From NCBI GenBank assembly GCA_022360595.1, contig JAKSCN010000196.1, forward strand, positions 1 through 7,248: DNA of 7,248 nt, read 5' to 3'. Below the pieces are notes generated by a model that was not told where the DNA came from, searched no databases, and saw only the letters and a list, made by a program, of their open reading frames with translations. A program made the translations under genes and the position numbers. Below are positions 1 through 6,550 of this stretch, one piece after another. The DNA comes from Chromatiales bacterium. Lineage in GTDB: Bacteria > Pseudomonadota > Gammaproteobacteria > Chromatiales > Chromatiaceae. Position 1 is the first letter of the stretch. The number at the start of each line of letters is the position of its first letter.

Positions 1-1651
1 ACAGGAGTTTGAAGCCCTGCTTGACCAACTGCATGGACCGGGAAAGCATGGCGGCGTGCCGCCGTCCGCGGATCAGCAAGCTGCACCTGCGGCAGACGTG
101 GATTCTGATGAAATCACGGAAGAGGAGTTTGAGCACCTACTTGATGAGCTGCACGGTAAGGGAAAATTCAAAGCGCCGACGGTAGAAGCGAAAGCACCCG
201 CCTCCGGTGATGATATCACCGAAGAAGAGTTTGAAAACCTGCTTGATGACCTGCACGGCAAAGGGAAATTTGGCGGAGTGCCTGGTGCTGCACAAACAGC
301 CGGGGCGGAAAGTGTAACCGATACAGGGCCGGCGGGTGATACGGCAGTTGCAGAACCGCCCCCGGTGCCTGCTGCTGAAGAGGCCAAGCCAAAGCCTAAA
401 CCCAAACCCAAATCTAAACCGAAAGCTGAACGTCCTGCGGCGAAGAAAGCTGCCAACAAGGATGCAAAGAAACCGGCAGCCTCCTCGGGTGATACAACCG
501 TTCGTGTTGATACGGCGCGTCTCGATGACATCATGAACATGGTGGGTGAGCTGGTTCTGGTGCGTAATCGCCTGGCAACCCTGAAAGCGAAACTGGGCGA
601 TGAAGATGTGGCTAACGCGGTGGGCAATCTGGATGTGGTGACCGCTGATCTGCAGAACGCGGTGATGAAAACACGCATGCAGCCGGTCAAGAAGGTTTTT
701 GGCCGCTTCCCGCGCGTTATTCGCGACCTCGCCCGAAGCCTGAAAAAAGAGATCGATCTGGAGATGCATGGTGAAGATACCGATCTCGACAAAAACCTGG
801 TGGAAGCGCTCTCTGACCCGATGGTGCATCTTGTGCGTAACGCCGTCGACCATGGGGTGGAGTCCCCGGACGATCGCGTAAAAGCGGGTAAACCACGCAA
901 GGGTAAAGTGATACTCTCCGCTGCCCAGGAAGGAGACCATATTCTGCTCTCCATTCGGGATGATGGTAAGGGTATGGACCCCAATGTGCTACGGCGTAAA
1001 GCGGTAGAAAAGGGGATGATGGATGAAGAGGCCGCGGCCCGTCTTGACGATAAAGATTGCTATAACCTGATCTTCCAGGCCGGTTTTTCTACCAAGACGG
1101 AGATATCTGATGTTTCTGGTCGCGGGGTGGGGATGGATGTGGTGAAAACCCGCATCGCCCAGATGAACGGTTCTGTCGAGATCGACTCCGAACTGGGAAA
1201 AGGCAGTCTGATTACCATCAAACTGCCGCTTACCCTGGCGATTCTGCCAACCTTGATGGTTATTCTTGGCGAACAGCCGTTTGCGCTGCCCCTGGCCAGT
1301 GTGGTCGAGATCTTTAATTTGGATCTGGATCGTACCAATCTGGTTGATGGTCAGTTGACGATCATGGTGCGCGAACGCGCTCTGCCGCTGTTCTATTTGC
1401 GTAAATGGCTGGTGGACCGCTCCGCGGTGATCGAGCGGGAAGGTATTGGTCACGTGGTCGTGGTCAATGTTGGCGGCCGTCAGGTAGGGCTGGTGGTTGA
1501 TTATCTGGTTGGTCAGGAAGAGGTGGTGATTAAACCACTGGGTGCATTGCTGCAAGGGCTTGACGGCATGGCCGGTGCGACGATTACGGGCGACGGTAAA
1601 ATTGCACTGATTCTCGATGTTCCGGGTTTGATACGTAAATATGCCCACTGA
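1..1651 (+). CDS. cheA: Chemotaxis histidine kinase CheA, 5'-truncated by the window edge
   Basis: CheA autophosphorylates on a His in its P1 domain and passes the phosphate to CheY and CheB; it works in polar receptor arrays. The frame is open to the left edge (first full codon at base 2), so the P1 domain and true start lie outside. Visible in order: three copies of an acidic motif (bases 2-271), a Pro/Lys/Ala-rich linker (about 377-490), the P3 dimerisation helices (from about 497), and the P4 ATPase with N box HLVRNAVDHG (827-856), G1 DDGKGMD (959-979), IFQAGFSTK, and G2 GRGVGMD (1118-1138). A P5 CheW-like regulatory domain runs from about 1230 to the end at IRKYAH. No P2 domain lies between the repeats and P3. 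A GTG at base 56 is in frame but sits inside the repeat region and is not the start. All kinase motifs look intact. cheB follows after a short gap. Confidence 0.97.
   Translation, partial: QEFEALLDQLHGPGKHGGVPPSADQQAAPAADVDSDEITEEEFEHLLDELHGKGKFKAPTVEAKAPASGDDITEEEFENLLDDLHGKGKFGGVPGAAQTAGAESVTDTGPAGDTAVAEPPPVPAAEEAKPKPKPKPKSKPKAERPAAKKAANKDAKKPAASSGDTTVRVDTARLDDIMNMVGELVLVRNRLATLKAKLGDEDVANAVGNLDVVTADLQNAVMKTRMQPVKKVFGRFPRVIRDLARSLKKEIDLEMHGEDTDLDKNLVEALSDPMVHLVRNAVDHGVESPDDRVKAGKPRKGKVILSAAQEGDHILLSIRDDGKGMDPNVLRRKAVEKGMMDEEAAARLDDKDCYNLIFQAGFSTKTEISDVSGRGVGMDVVKTRIAQMNGSVEIDSELGKGSLITIKLPLTLAILPTLMVILGEQPFALPLASVVEIFNLDLDRTNLVDGQLTIMVRERALPLFYLRKWLVDRSAVIEREGIGHVVVVNVGGRQVGLVVDYLVGQEEVVIKPLGALLQGLDGMAGATITGDGKIALILDVPGLIRKYAH
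2..49 (+). repeat. cheA: CheA linker motif copy 1 (partial)
   Basis: Encodes QEFEALLDQLHGPGKH, which aligns with copies 2 and 3 from their fourth residue on. The first three residues of the unit lie beyond the window edge, so more copies may exist upstream. It is followed by GGVP, as copy 3 is. It is the most diverged copy (GPGKH instead of GKGKF). Confidence 0.8.
113..169 (+). repeat. cheA: CheA linker motif copy 2
   Basis: Encodes ITEEEFEHLLDELHGKGKF, a predicted acidic amphipathic helix ending in a glycine/lysine turn. It begins 40 codons after the inferred start of copy 1. The Pro/Ala-rich spacers between copies look disordered, so each copy probably acts as a short binding helix on a flexible tether. 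Role inferred: docking site for ParP (the CheA region called LID in Vibrio). Confidence 0.85.
215..271 (+). repeat. cheA: CheA linker motif copy 3
   Basis: Encodes ITEEEFENLLDDLHGKGKF, differing from copy 2 at only two of 19 residues. It starts 34 codons after copy 2 and is followed by GGVPG. Silent differences between copies 2 and 3 suggest the protein sequence is held by selection rather than reflecting a very recent duplication. Confidence 0.85.
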
Positions 1652-1652
1652 C

Positions 1653-1689
1653 ATACACTGAGGCTGATTATGTGGGTATTGCAGTGTAT
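1653..1689 (+). other. Inverted repeat in the cheA-cheB gap
   Basis: ATACACTG (1653-1660) and CAGTGTAT (1682-1689) are perfect 8-base inverted copies flanking a 21-base loop. The left arm begins two bases after the cheA stop codon. The stem is AT-rich, the loop long, and no T run follows (TTAAAAACC instead), so it is not a standard terminator. It may be an mRNA hairpin or a protein site; it could also be chance. Confidence 0.35.
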
Positions 1690-1731
1690 TAAAAACCTCA
1701 AACTATCAGCGATGTATGAGTGAATGCCGGT

Positions 1732-2793
1732 ATGGTGATGCGGGCAAAAGTTAAAGTCCTTATTGTCGATGATTCGGCATTCTTCAGACGCCGCATCCAT
1801 CAAATGTTACAAACCGATGATGGCATCGAAGTGGTCGGTTTTGCCGGCGATGGCGTAGCGGCTCTGCGCGAAGCACGCCGGCTTAAACCCGATGTCATCA
1901 CCATGGATGTTGAGATGCCGGTAATGGATGGCATTACCGCCGTTCGCAATATCATGAAAGAGGTGCCAACATCGATTCTGATGTTCTCCTCGTTAACCCA
2001 TGAAGGTGCTCGGGCCACGCTCGATGCGCTGGATGCGGGTGCGGCCGACTTTCTTCCCAAGCAGCAGGATAACGCTGTTGATCGGCAGGCATCCGCGCGG
2101 GCGTTGGTTCGGCGGGTTAAAGCGTTGGGACAACGCCGACGTCCGATGACAGCGATGCCCCAGCGGATGGTAAATGAGCATACGGCACCCGTGGCGCCCA
2201 AACCACGTGGCGAGCTGCGCCGGGGTAACTATAAGCTGGTCATGATTGGCGCTTCTACCGGTGGTCCGGTTGCCATTCAATCCGTACTGACCCACTTGCC
2301 GGCCAATTATCCGCTACCTGTAGTATTGGTGGTGCATATGCCGTCTACGTTCACTCCCGCTTATGCCGAGCGGCTCAACAGTCAGCTCAATTTGACTGTG
2401 AAAGAGGCTGAAAGCGGTGACTATCTTAAACCGGGCCATGTCTATCTGGCGCCGGGTGGTAAGCAACTGGTGCTGGAGTCCCGGGGTGGCAGCACCGTGG
2501 TGAAGATTAAAGAGAGCGCGCCAGGCCAGACCTACAAACCGAGTGTCGATATCAGTTTTGGTTCGGCAGCCAGAGTCTATACCGCGTCTGTGTTGGCGGT
2601 GGTGTTGACTGGTATGGGGGCTGACGGCAAGCAGGGAGCCCAACTATTGAAGAGCTGTGGCTCATCGGTGTGGTCCCAGGATGAGGCCAGTTGTGTTGTC
2701 TACGGTATGCCACAGGCTGTTGAAAAGGCGGGGATTTCAGATCGGGTGTTTGCATTAAGTGACATTGGCCCGATGCTGACCAAGGTGGTGTGA
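1732..2793 (+). CDS. cheB: Receptor methylesterase/glutamine deamidase CheB
   Basis: CheB removes methyl groups from glutamate residues of chemoreceptors and deamidates glutamines, and is activated by phosphate from CheA. From this start the protein is 353 residues. The receiver domain (about 1-120) has the acidic pair in VDDS, phosphoacceptor Asp59 (TMDVEMP) and Lys110 (LPK). A roughly 45-residue linker leads to the esterase domain (from about 168) with catalytic Ser175 (GASTGG), His202 (VVHMP) and Asp298 (GMGADG). Family members usually begin a few residues before KVLIVDD, so ATG 1732 or ATG 1738 is more likely than in-frame GTG 1720. None has a strong ribosome site; a weak GAG ten bases before 1732 decided the choice. 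The stop codon is one base from the motC start, implying coupled translation. Confidence 0.96.
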   Translation: MVMRAKVKVLIVDDSAFFRRRIHQMLQTDDGIEVVGFAGDGVAALREARRLKPDVITMDVEMPVMDGITAVRNIMKEVPTSILMFSSLTHEGARATLDALDAGAADFLPKQQDNAVDRQASARALVRRVKALGQRRRPMTAMPQRMVNEHTAPVAPKPRGELRRGNYKLVMIGASTGGPVAIQSVLTHLPANYPLPVVLVVHMPSTFTPAYAERLNSQLNLTVKEAESGDYLKPGHVYLAPGGKQLVLESRGGSTVVKIKESAPGQTYKPSVDISFGSAARVYTASVLAVVLTGMGADGKQGAQLLKSCGSSVWSQDEASCVVYGMPQAVEKAGISDRVFALSDIGPMLTKVV

Positions 2794-2794
2794 C

Positions 2795-3535
2795 ATGGAT
2801 ATACTGAGTGTATTGGGTGTCATTATAGCGTTAGCGGCCATTTTGGGCGGCAATGCCATGGAAGGAGGGCATATCGCCTCTCTGCTCAATGGCCCGGCCC
2901 TGGTAATTGTATTTGGGGGCACGATTGGCGCCATTTTGCTGCAGACACCGTTGTCGGTATTCATGCATGCAATGCGGCTTGCCGGAAGCGTTTTTTTTCC
3001 GCCTAAGCACCAGATCAAACCGGCGATCAATAAAATGGTGAACTGGAGCAATATTGCCCGTAAAGAGGGATTGCTTGGGTTGGAGAACGCCTCGGAGAGA
3101 GAGTCCGATCTGTTTATTCGTAAAGGGATGCAGTTACTGGTCGATGGCAGCGAGCCTGAAGTGATCCGCAATATCCTTGAGGTCGAAATCGAGGTTGGCG
3201 AGCAGCATGACCTGCAGGCAGCGCGTGTGTTCGAATCAATGGGTGGCTATTCACCGACTATCGGCATTATCGGCGCGGTTATGGGCTTGATCCACGTGAT
3301 GCAGAACCTTGCCGATCCAAGCAAGCTGGGGAGTGGTATCGCGACCGCTTTTGTCGCGACTATCTACGGCGTCGGGTTGGCTAATCTGTTCTTGCTGCCG
3401 TTTGGTAGCAAATTAAAGGCCTTGGCGATGGCCAAGTCACACTATAGGGAGTTGGTTGTAGAGGGATTGGTCTCTATTGCGGAAGGGGAGAACCCTCGCA
3501 ATATTGAATCGAAGCTGCAAGGCTTCTTGAATTAG
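2795..3535 (+). CDS. motC: Flagellar stator subunit MotC (MotA/PomA family)
   Basis: This is the four-helix stator subunit that surrounds MotD and pushes on the rotor protein FliG. Its 246 residues match the family length. Likely membrane segments are about 3-19, 33-50, 150-170 and 183-203. The large cytoplasmic loop (about 60-145) carries charged residues around ARKEGLLGLE (88-97), the region that in E. coli MotA contacts FliG. The two functionally important prolines are present: Pro154 (GYSPTIG) and Pro202 (LLPFG). A strong ribosome site AAGGTGG (2782-2788) lies six bases before ATG 2795 inside the cheB end. Its place after cheB and its partner motD point to MotC, the second stator of Pseudomonas, rather than MotA. 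It contains an 8-T run at 2991-2998. Confidence 0.94.
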   Translation: MDILSVLGVIIALAAILGGNAMEGGHIASLLNGPALVIVFGGTIGAILLQTPLSVFMHAMRLAGSVFFPPKHQIKPAINKMVNWSNIARKEGLLGLENASERESDLFIRKGMQLLVDGSEPEVIRNILEVEIEVGEQHDLQAARVFESMGGYSPTIGIIGAVMGLIHVMQNLADPSKLGSGIATAFVATIYGVGLANLFLLPFGSKLKALAMAKSHYRELVVEGLVSIAEGENPRNIESKLQGFLN

Positions 3536-3545
3536 GGGACCGCTG

Positions 3546-3629
3546 ATGAGTTTTAGGTTAACAACATCCGGTTATGTGTTGATCAGAGATTCCTGGCATA
3601 GAGTTTTTGAAGGCATCTGTCATGGCTAG
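3546..3629 (+). CDS. Possible 27-residue leader ORF between motC and motD
   Basis: ATG 3546 opens a frame of 27 codons ending at TAG 3627-3629. It is preceded by AGGGGA (3534-3539) at six-base spacing, a better ribosome site than many genes here have. Its stop overlaps the motD start (ATG 3622) in another frame, the usual layout for translational coupling. The product begins MSFRLTTSGYVLIRD and resembles no family I know. It could be a coupling leader that delivers ribosomes to motD, or a chance ORF in an 86-base spacer. Confidence 0.3.
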   Translation: MSFRLTTSGYVLIRDSWHRVFEGICHG

Positions 3630-4416
3630 AAGAAAGCGCCACGAAGAGCATGAAAATCACGAACGCTGGCTGGTCTCCTATGCCGATTTCATTACCCTGT
3701 TGTTCGCCTTTTTTGTCGTTATGTATGCGGTATCTTCAGTGAATGAAGGTAAGTATCGTGTTCTCTCCAATACATTGACAGATGCTTTCTTAACCCAGGC
3801 GCAGACGCTTGATCCGATTCAGATTGGTGACCCGGTGCGCTCCCCCGAACCGATGATGGGGAATGAGGTGTCGATCGAAGAGGCCTCCACGGATAACCTC
3901 TCCTCTTCCGAAGTGGGGGGGGACGGTGTATCGCTTGATCAAGTGGCCGAAAGTTTGAGACGTTCACTGGGTGGGTTTGTCGATCAGGATCTGGTCAGCA
4001 TCACGCAGACCGAGCGCGGTATTGAAGTGGAGATGAAAAGCAAAATGCTTTTTAAGAGTGGTAGCGCCCGCCTTTCAGCTTCTGCGGTGAGAGCGCTGCG
4101 TGATGTATCAAAGATTATTAAGCCAATTGGTAACCAAGTCCATGTGGAGGGCCATACCGATAACGTACCGATCCAGACGACCGCTTTTCCCTCCAACTGG
4201 GAGCTGGCCGCGGCGCGAGCAGCGAGTGTGGTCCATCTGTTTACCCGGTTAGGTGTTGATCCCCGGCGTCTGGTCTCGATCGGCTATGGTGAATATCGTC
4301 CCATCGCCGACAACGAGTCGGATGAAGGGCGCCAGAGGAATCGCCGTGTGGCGTTGATTATCATGGCTTCGCAACATGACCGAGAGATTCCGAGCCTTGT
4401 AAGGGGGAGCCTATGA
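3622..4416 (+). CDS. motD: Flagellar stator subunit MotD (MotB/PomB family)
   Basis: MotD is the ion-conducting stator subunit that anchors the motor to peptidoglycan. From ATG 3622 it has 264 residues. A basic N-terminus (MARRKRHEEH) leads into one membrane helix (about 17-39) with ion-binding Asp22 in SYADFITLLFAFF. An acidic plug/linker region (about 45-130) follows, then an OmpA-like peptidoglycan domain (about 140-248) with EGHTDN (176-181), NWELAAARA, GYGEYRP and GRQRNRRV. ATG 3622 is preferred over in-frame TTG 3607 because GAAGG (3609-3613) sits eight bases before the ATG, and Pseudomonas MotD starts with a similar short basic stretch. Coupling ion (H+ or Na+) cannot be read with confidence; Pseudomonas MotCD uses protons. 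An 8-G run occurs at 3915-3922. The stop overlaps the parC start. Confidence 0.95.
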   Translation: MARRKRHEEHENHERWLVSYADFITLLFAFFVVMYAVSSVNEGKYRVLSNTLTDAFLTQAQTLDPIQIGDPVRSPEPMMGNEVSIEEASTDNLSSSEVGGDGVSLDQVAESLRRSLGGFVDQDLVSITQTERGIEVEMKSKMLFKSGSARLSASAVRALRDVSKIIKPIGNQVHVEGHTDNVPIQTTAFPSNWELAAARAASVVHLFTRLGVDPRRLVSIGYGEYRPIADNESDEGRQRNRRVALIIMASQHDREIPSLVRGSL

Positions 4417-5213
4417 AGGTCTGGACAATTGCCAATCAGAAAGGTGGGGTGGGAAAGACCACATCGACCGTGAGTCTCGCCGGGCTGCTCAGCTCCTGGG
4501 GATTCCGTGTCCTGATGGTGGACATTGATCCGCACGGATCTCTGACCAGCTATTTTCGTTATGACCCCGATGCTATTGAAGAGAGCAGCTATTCGCTGTT
4601 CCAGGCTACGGCTGAAAAACGCACTATCGACCCGGCCGGTCTGGTCTACCAGACCGGCACGGAAGGACTACAGTTGCTGCCGGCCTCGGTAGCGTTGGCC
4701 ACCCTTGACCGCCAGGCGGGTAAGCTGGAGGGGATGGGGTTGGTGCTGACCAAGGCGTTGAATGGGCTTGCCGGTGAGTATGATTATGTACTGATCGACT
4801 GTCCGCCAATGCTGGGTGTGCTGATGGTAAATGCCTTGGCCGCCTGTGAGCGTCTGATCATTCCAGTACAGACCGAGTTTCTGGCGCTCAAGGGTTTGGA
4901 GCGGATGCTGCATACCCTCACTATGGTGCTCAAGGCGCGCAGTGCACAGCTCCCTTATCTGATCGTGCCCACCATGTTTGATCGGCGTACCAAGGCTTCG
5001 TTGGAGAGCCTTAGGGTGATGCGCGAAAACTACCCAGACCATATCTGGAACAAAGTCATACCTGTGGATACCAAGTTCAGAGAGGCGAGCCGTGCTGGTC
5101 TGCCGCCGGCAATTTTTGATCCGCGTGGACGGGGTGTGATGGCCTATTCGGAACTGCTGTCCTATCTACAGAGCGCGGACAGTAAAACGACACAAATGGG
5201 GGCAGCGGGATGA
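4413..5213 (+). CDS. parC: ParA-like ATPase ParC, polar positioning of chemotaxis arrays
   Basis: ParC is a ParA/MinD-type ATPase which, in Vibrio and Pseudomonas, directs chemotaxis arrays to the cell pole and to daughter cells, working with ParP. The 266 residues show the deviant Walker A KGGVGKTT (10-17, signature Lys10, catalytic Lys15), the A' region VDIDPHGSLT (36-45) and Walker B YVLIDCPP (125-132). HGS after DP, where plasmid ParA usually has a Q, is what I recall for the Pseudomonas ParC group. No N-terminal helix-turn-helix is present, so it is a short orphan type rather than a plasmid ParA, and no parB gene is nearby. ATG 4413 overlaps the motD stop by four bases (ATGA) and has a strong AAGGGGGA site (4401-4408). 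Context and the next gene make ParC more likely than chromosomal Soj. Confidence 0.93.
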   Translation: MKVWTIANQKGGVGKTTSTVSLAGLLSSWGFRVLMVDIDPHGSLTSYFRYDPDAIEESSYSLFQATAEKRTIDPAGLVYQTGTEGLQLLPASVALATLDRQAGKLEGMGLVLTKALNGLAGEYDYVLIDCPPMLGVLMVNALAACERLIIPVQTEFLALKGLERMLHTLTMVLKARSAQLPYLIVPTMFDRRTKASLESLRVMRENYPDHIWNKVIPVDTKFREASRAGLPPAIFDPRGRGVMAYSELLSYLQSADSKTTQMGAAG

Positions 5214-5977
5214 GTGATCACAAAAAGCGTCCCCCCATTCTGCATGAGCCGGAACAGGCGATAGATAACTATCTTGCCGCCCTGCTCAGTGAGGTGGAGG
5301 AGTATAGTCCGGAGCAGGAGCTGGCCGAAGAGAAAAAGAGCGAACCACCCATGGCGGAGGTGGTGCATTTCCCCAACAAGGTTATCTTGCCGCCAACCCT
5401 GCCTATTGTCGAGTCACCTCAGCCGACCGTTGAGGTGCCTACCGAGCAGGCTACTGAACAACAACCCACTGAAACCGTTAAGGTTGATGAACAAACTGCC
5501 GATGATACTGAAAGTAGCGATGAGGTGCTGGTGCCCGAGTGGGCAGTGCATCCTTTTCAGAGTTTGCTGTTTAAAGTACGTGGCATGACCCTAGCCGTAC
5601 CGCTTTCCGAACTCAATAGCATCGCTGAATGGGAGGGTGAGGTGACACCGATACCGGGTCAGCCGGATTGGCACCTGGGTATCTATTTGCATCGGGATGA
5701 GCAGGTAATAGTGGTCGACACAGCGCAACTGGTTATGCCTGATCGCTTGAGTAAAGTGGACGGAAAGCGTCCGCATGGTAGCCATATCCTGATAATAGGG
5801 GGCGGCCAGTGGGGGCTTGCATGCGATAGCCTGCAGCGCCCTGTAACACTGACTAAAGAGGATATCCGCTGGTCCAGGGATAACAATTTACGGCCCTGGA
5901 TGGCGGGAACGATAATTGAGAAGCTCTGCATCCTACTCAATGTGGATGCACTGCTGGAGGGGATTAGGCACAAATAA
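5210..5977 (+). CDS. parP: CheW-like array-positioning protein ParP
   Basis: ParP links ParC at the pole to the chemotaxis array; in Vibrio its C-terminal AIF domain binds receptors and the CheA linker. The 255 residues divide into an N-terminal conserved-looking helix (AIDNYLAALLSEVE, 17-30), a Pro/Glu/Thr-rich disordered stretch (about 35-112) and a CheW-like domain (about 115-253). That domain ends with a typical ParP segment, RPWMAGTIIEKLCILLNVDAL (228-248, split here as RPWMAGT then IIEKLCILLNVDAL), with Trp230. It lacks the NLRG signature of true CheW, having YLHRDEQVIVVD at the same place. ATG 5210 overlaps the parC stop by four bases, so the two are almost certainly translated together. 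Identification rests on fold, position and the C-terminal segment. Confidence 0.9.
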   Translation: MSDHKKRPPILHEPEQAIDNYLAALLSEVEEYSPEQELAEEKKSEPPMAEVVHFPNKVILPPTLPIVESPQPTVEVPTEQATEQQPTETVKVDEQTADDTESSDEVLVPEWAVHPFQSLLFKVRGMTLAVPLSELNSIAEWEGEVTPIPGQPDWHLGIYLHRDEQVIVVDTAQLVMPDRLSKVDGKRPHGSHILIIGGGQWGLACDSLQRPVTLTKEDIRWSRDNNLRPWMAGTIIEKLCILLNVDALLEGIRHK

Positions 5978-5982
5978 TGCTT

Positions 5983-6017
5983 GGTGTATGGGTGAGGCCA
6001 TACGGTGCCTGATTTTT
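5983..6017 (+). other. Small hairpin and T run between parP and cheW
   Basis: GTATGG (5986-5991) pairs with CCATAC (5998-6003) around a six-base loop, and GG 5983-5984 could pair with CC 6008-6009. A run of five T (6013-6017) begins ten bases after the core stem. Stem and T run are too weak and too far apart for a confident terminator. It may attenuate or stabilise transcript ahead of cheW. Confidence 0.25.
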
Positions 6018-6048
6018 GACAGGAAAATAGATTAAACGAGGTAAGGCC

Positions 6049-6531
6049 ATGACAACCAGTGTTGCCCAAAGTGCTGGAAATGATCCGGTTATACAGTTGG
6101 TAACCTTCAGGCTAGAGGATGAGGTTTACGGCATTAATGTGATGATGGTTCAGGAAGTATTGCGCGTCACTGAAATTGCGCCAGTACCTGGAGCGCCGCC
6201 TTATGTGTTGGGGATTATCAACTTGCGTGGCAATGTGGTCACTGTTATTGATACCCGCGGGCGTTTTGGTTTGATGCAGGGTGAAATTGACGACGCCAGC
6301 CGCATCGTGATCATTGAGTCTGATAAACAGGTGGTGGGTATTCTGGTTGACAGTGTGGCGGAAGTCGTGGAATTGCGTGCCTCGCAGATCGACTCAGCGC
6401 CCAACGTGGGTAACGAAGAGAGCTCACGCTATATACAGGGCGTGGCGACCCATGATAGTGAACTACTGATCGTTGTCGATCTCAATAAACTGCTCACCGA
6501 AGATGAATGGAATGAGATGGGCATGTTCTAG
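6049..6531 (+). CDS. cheW: Chemotaxis coupling protein CheW
   Basis: CheW bridges chemoreceptors and the CheA P5 domain in the array lattice. The 160 residues form one CheW domain (about 15-152) with VTFRLEDEVYGI, the invariant INLRGNVVTVID (57-68; Arg60 is the receptor/CheA-contacting arginine of the family) and a C-terminal IVVDLNKLL strand and helix. Length is usual for the family. A good ribosome site GAGGT (6038-6042) lies six bases before ATG 6049. This is the true coupling protein of the operon, in contrast to the upstream ParP, which has the same fold but lacks the signature. The 71-base gap before it is the longest intergenic stretch after motC-motD. Confidence 0.97.
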   Translation: MTTSVAQSAGNDPVIQLVTFRLEDEVYGINVMMVQEVLRVTEIAPVPGAPPYVLGIINLRGNVVTVIDTRGRFGLMQGEIDDASRIVIIESDKQVVGILVDSVAEVVELRASQIDSAPNVGNEESSRYIQGVATHDSELLIVVDLNKLLTEDEWNEMGMF

Positions 6532-6550
6532 TGCTTTTTAGGTATTGCTG

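Noticed and set aside
56..58. GTG as the cheA start
   Set aside because: The frame is open back to base 2 and encodes another copy of the linker motif; CheA needs its P1 domain, which must lie upstream of the window.
73..984. Long open frame on the minus strand (about 303 codons) opposite cheA
   Set aside because: It is antisense to clear CheA kinase and linker sequence; its product is Ser/Arg-rich low complexity with no recognisable domain, typical of a shadow frame in a GC-biased gene.
3607..3609. TTG as the motD start
   Set aside because: The TTG overlaps the GAAGG ribosome site that is correctly spaced for ATG 3622, and family members begin at the basic MxRRKRHEE stretch.
4413..5213. 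Plasmid or chromosome partition ATPase (parA/soj with parB)
   Set aside because: There is no parB or centromere-like repeat nearby; the DPHGS motif and the chemotaxis context, with parP overlapping, fit ParC.
5983..6017. Rho-independent terminator after parP
   Set aside because: The core stem is only six pairs, has mismatched extension, and the T run is not adjacent; cheW continues on the same strand.
6016..6044. Sigma-70 promoter with TTGACA before cheW
   Set aside because: The bases at 16-18 spacing (AGGTAA) do not resemble TATAAT and overlap the cheW ribosome site, so a start there would leave almost no leader.
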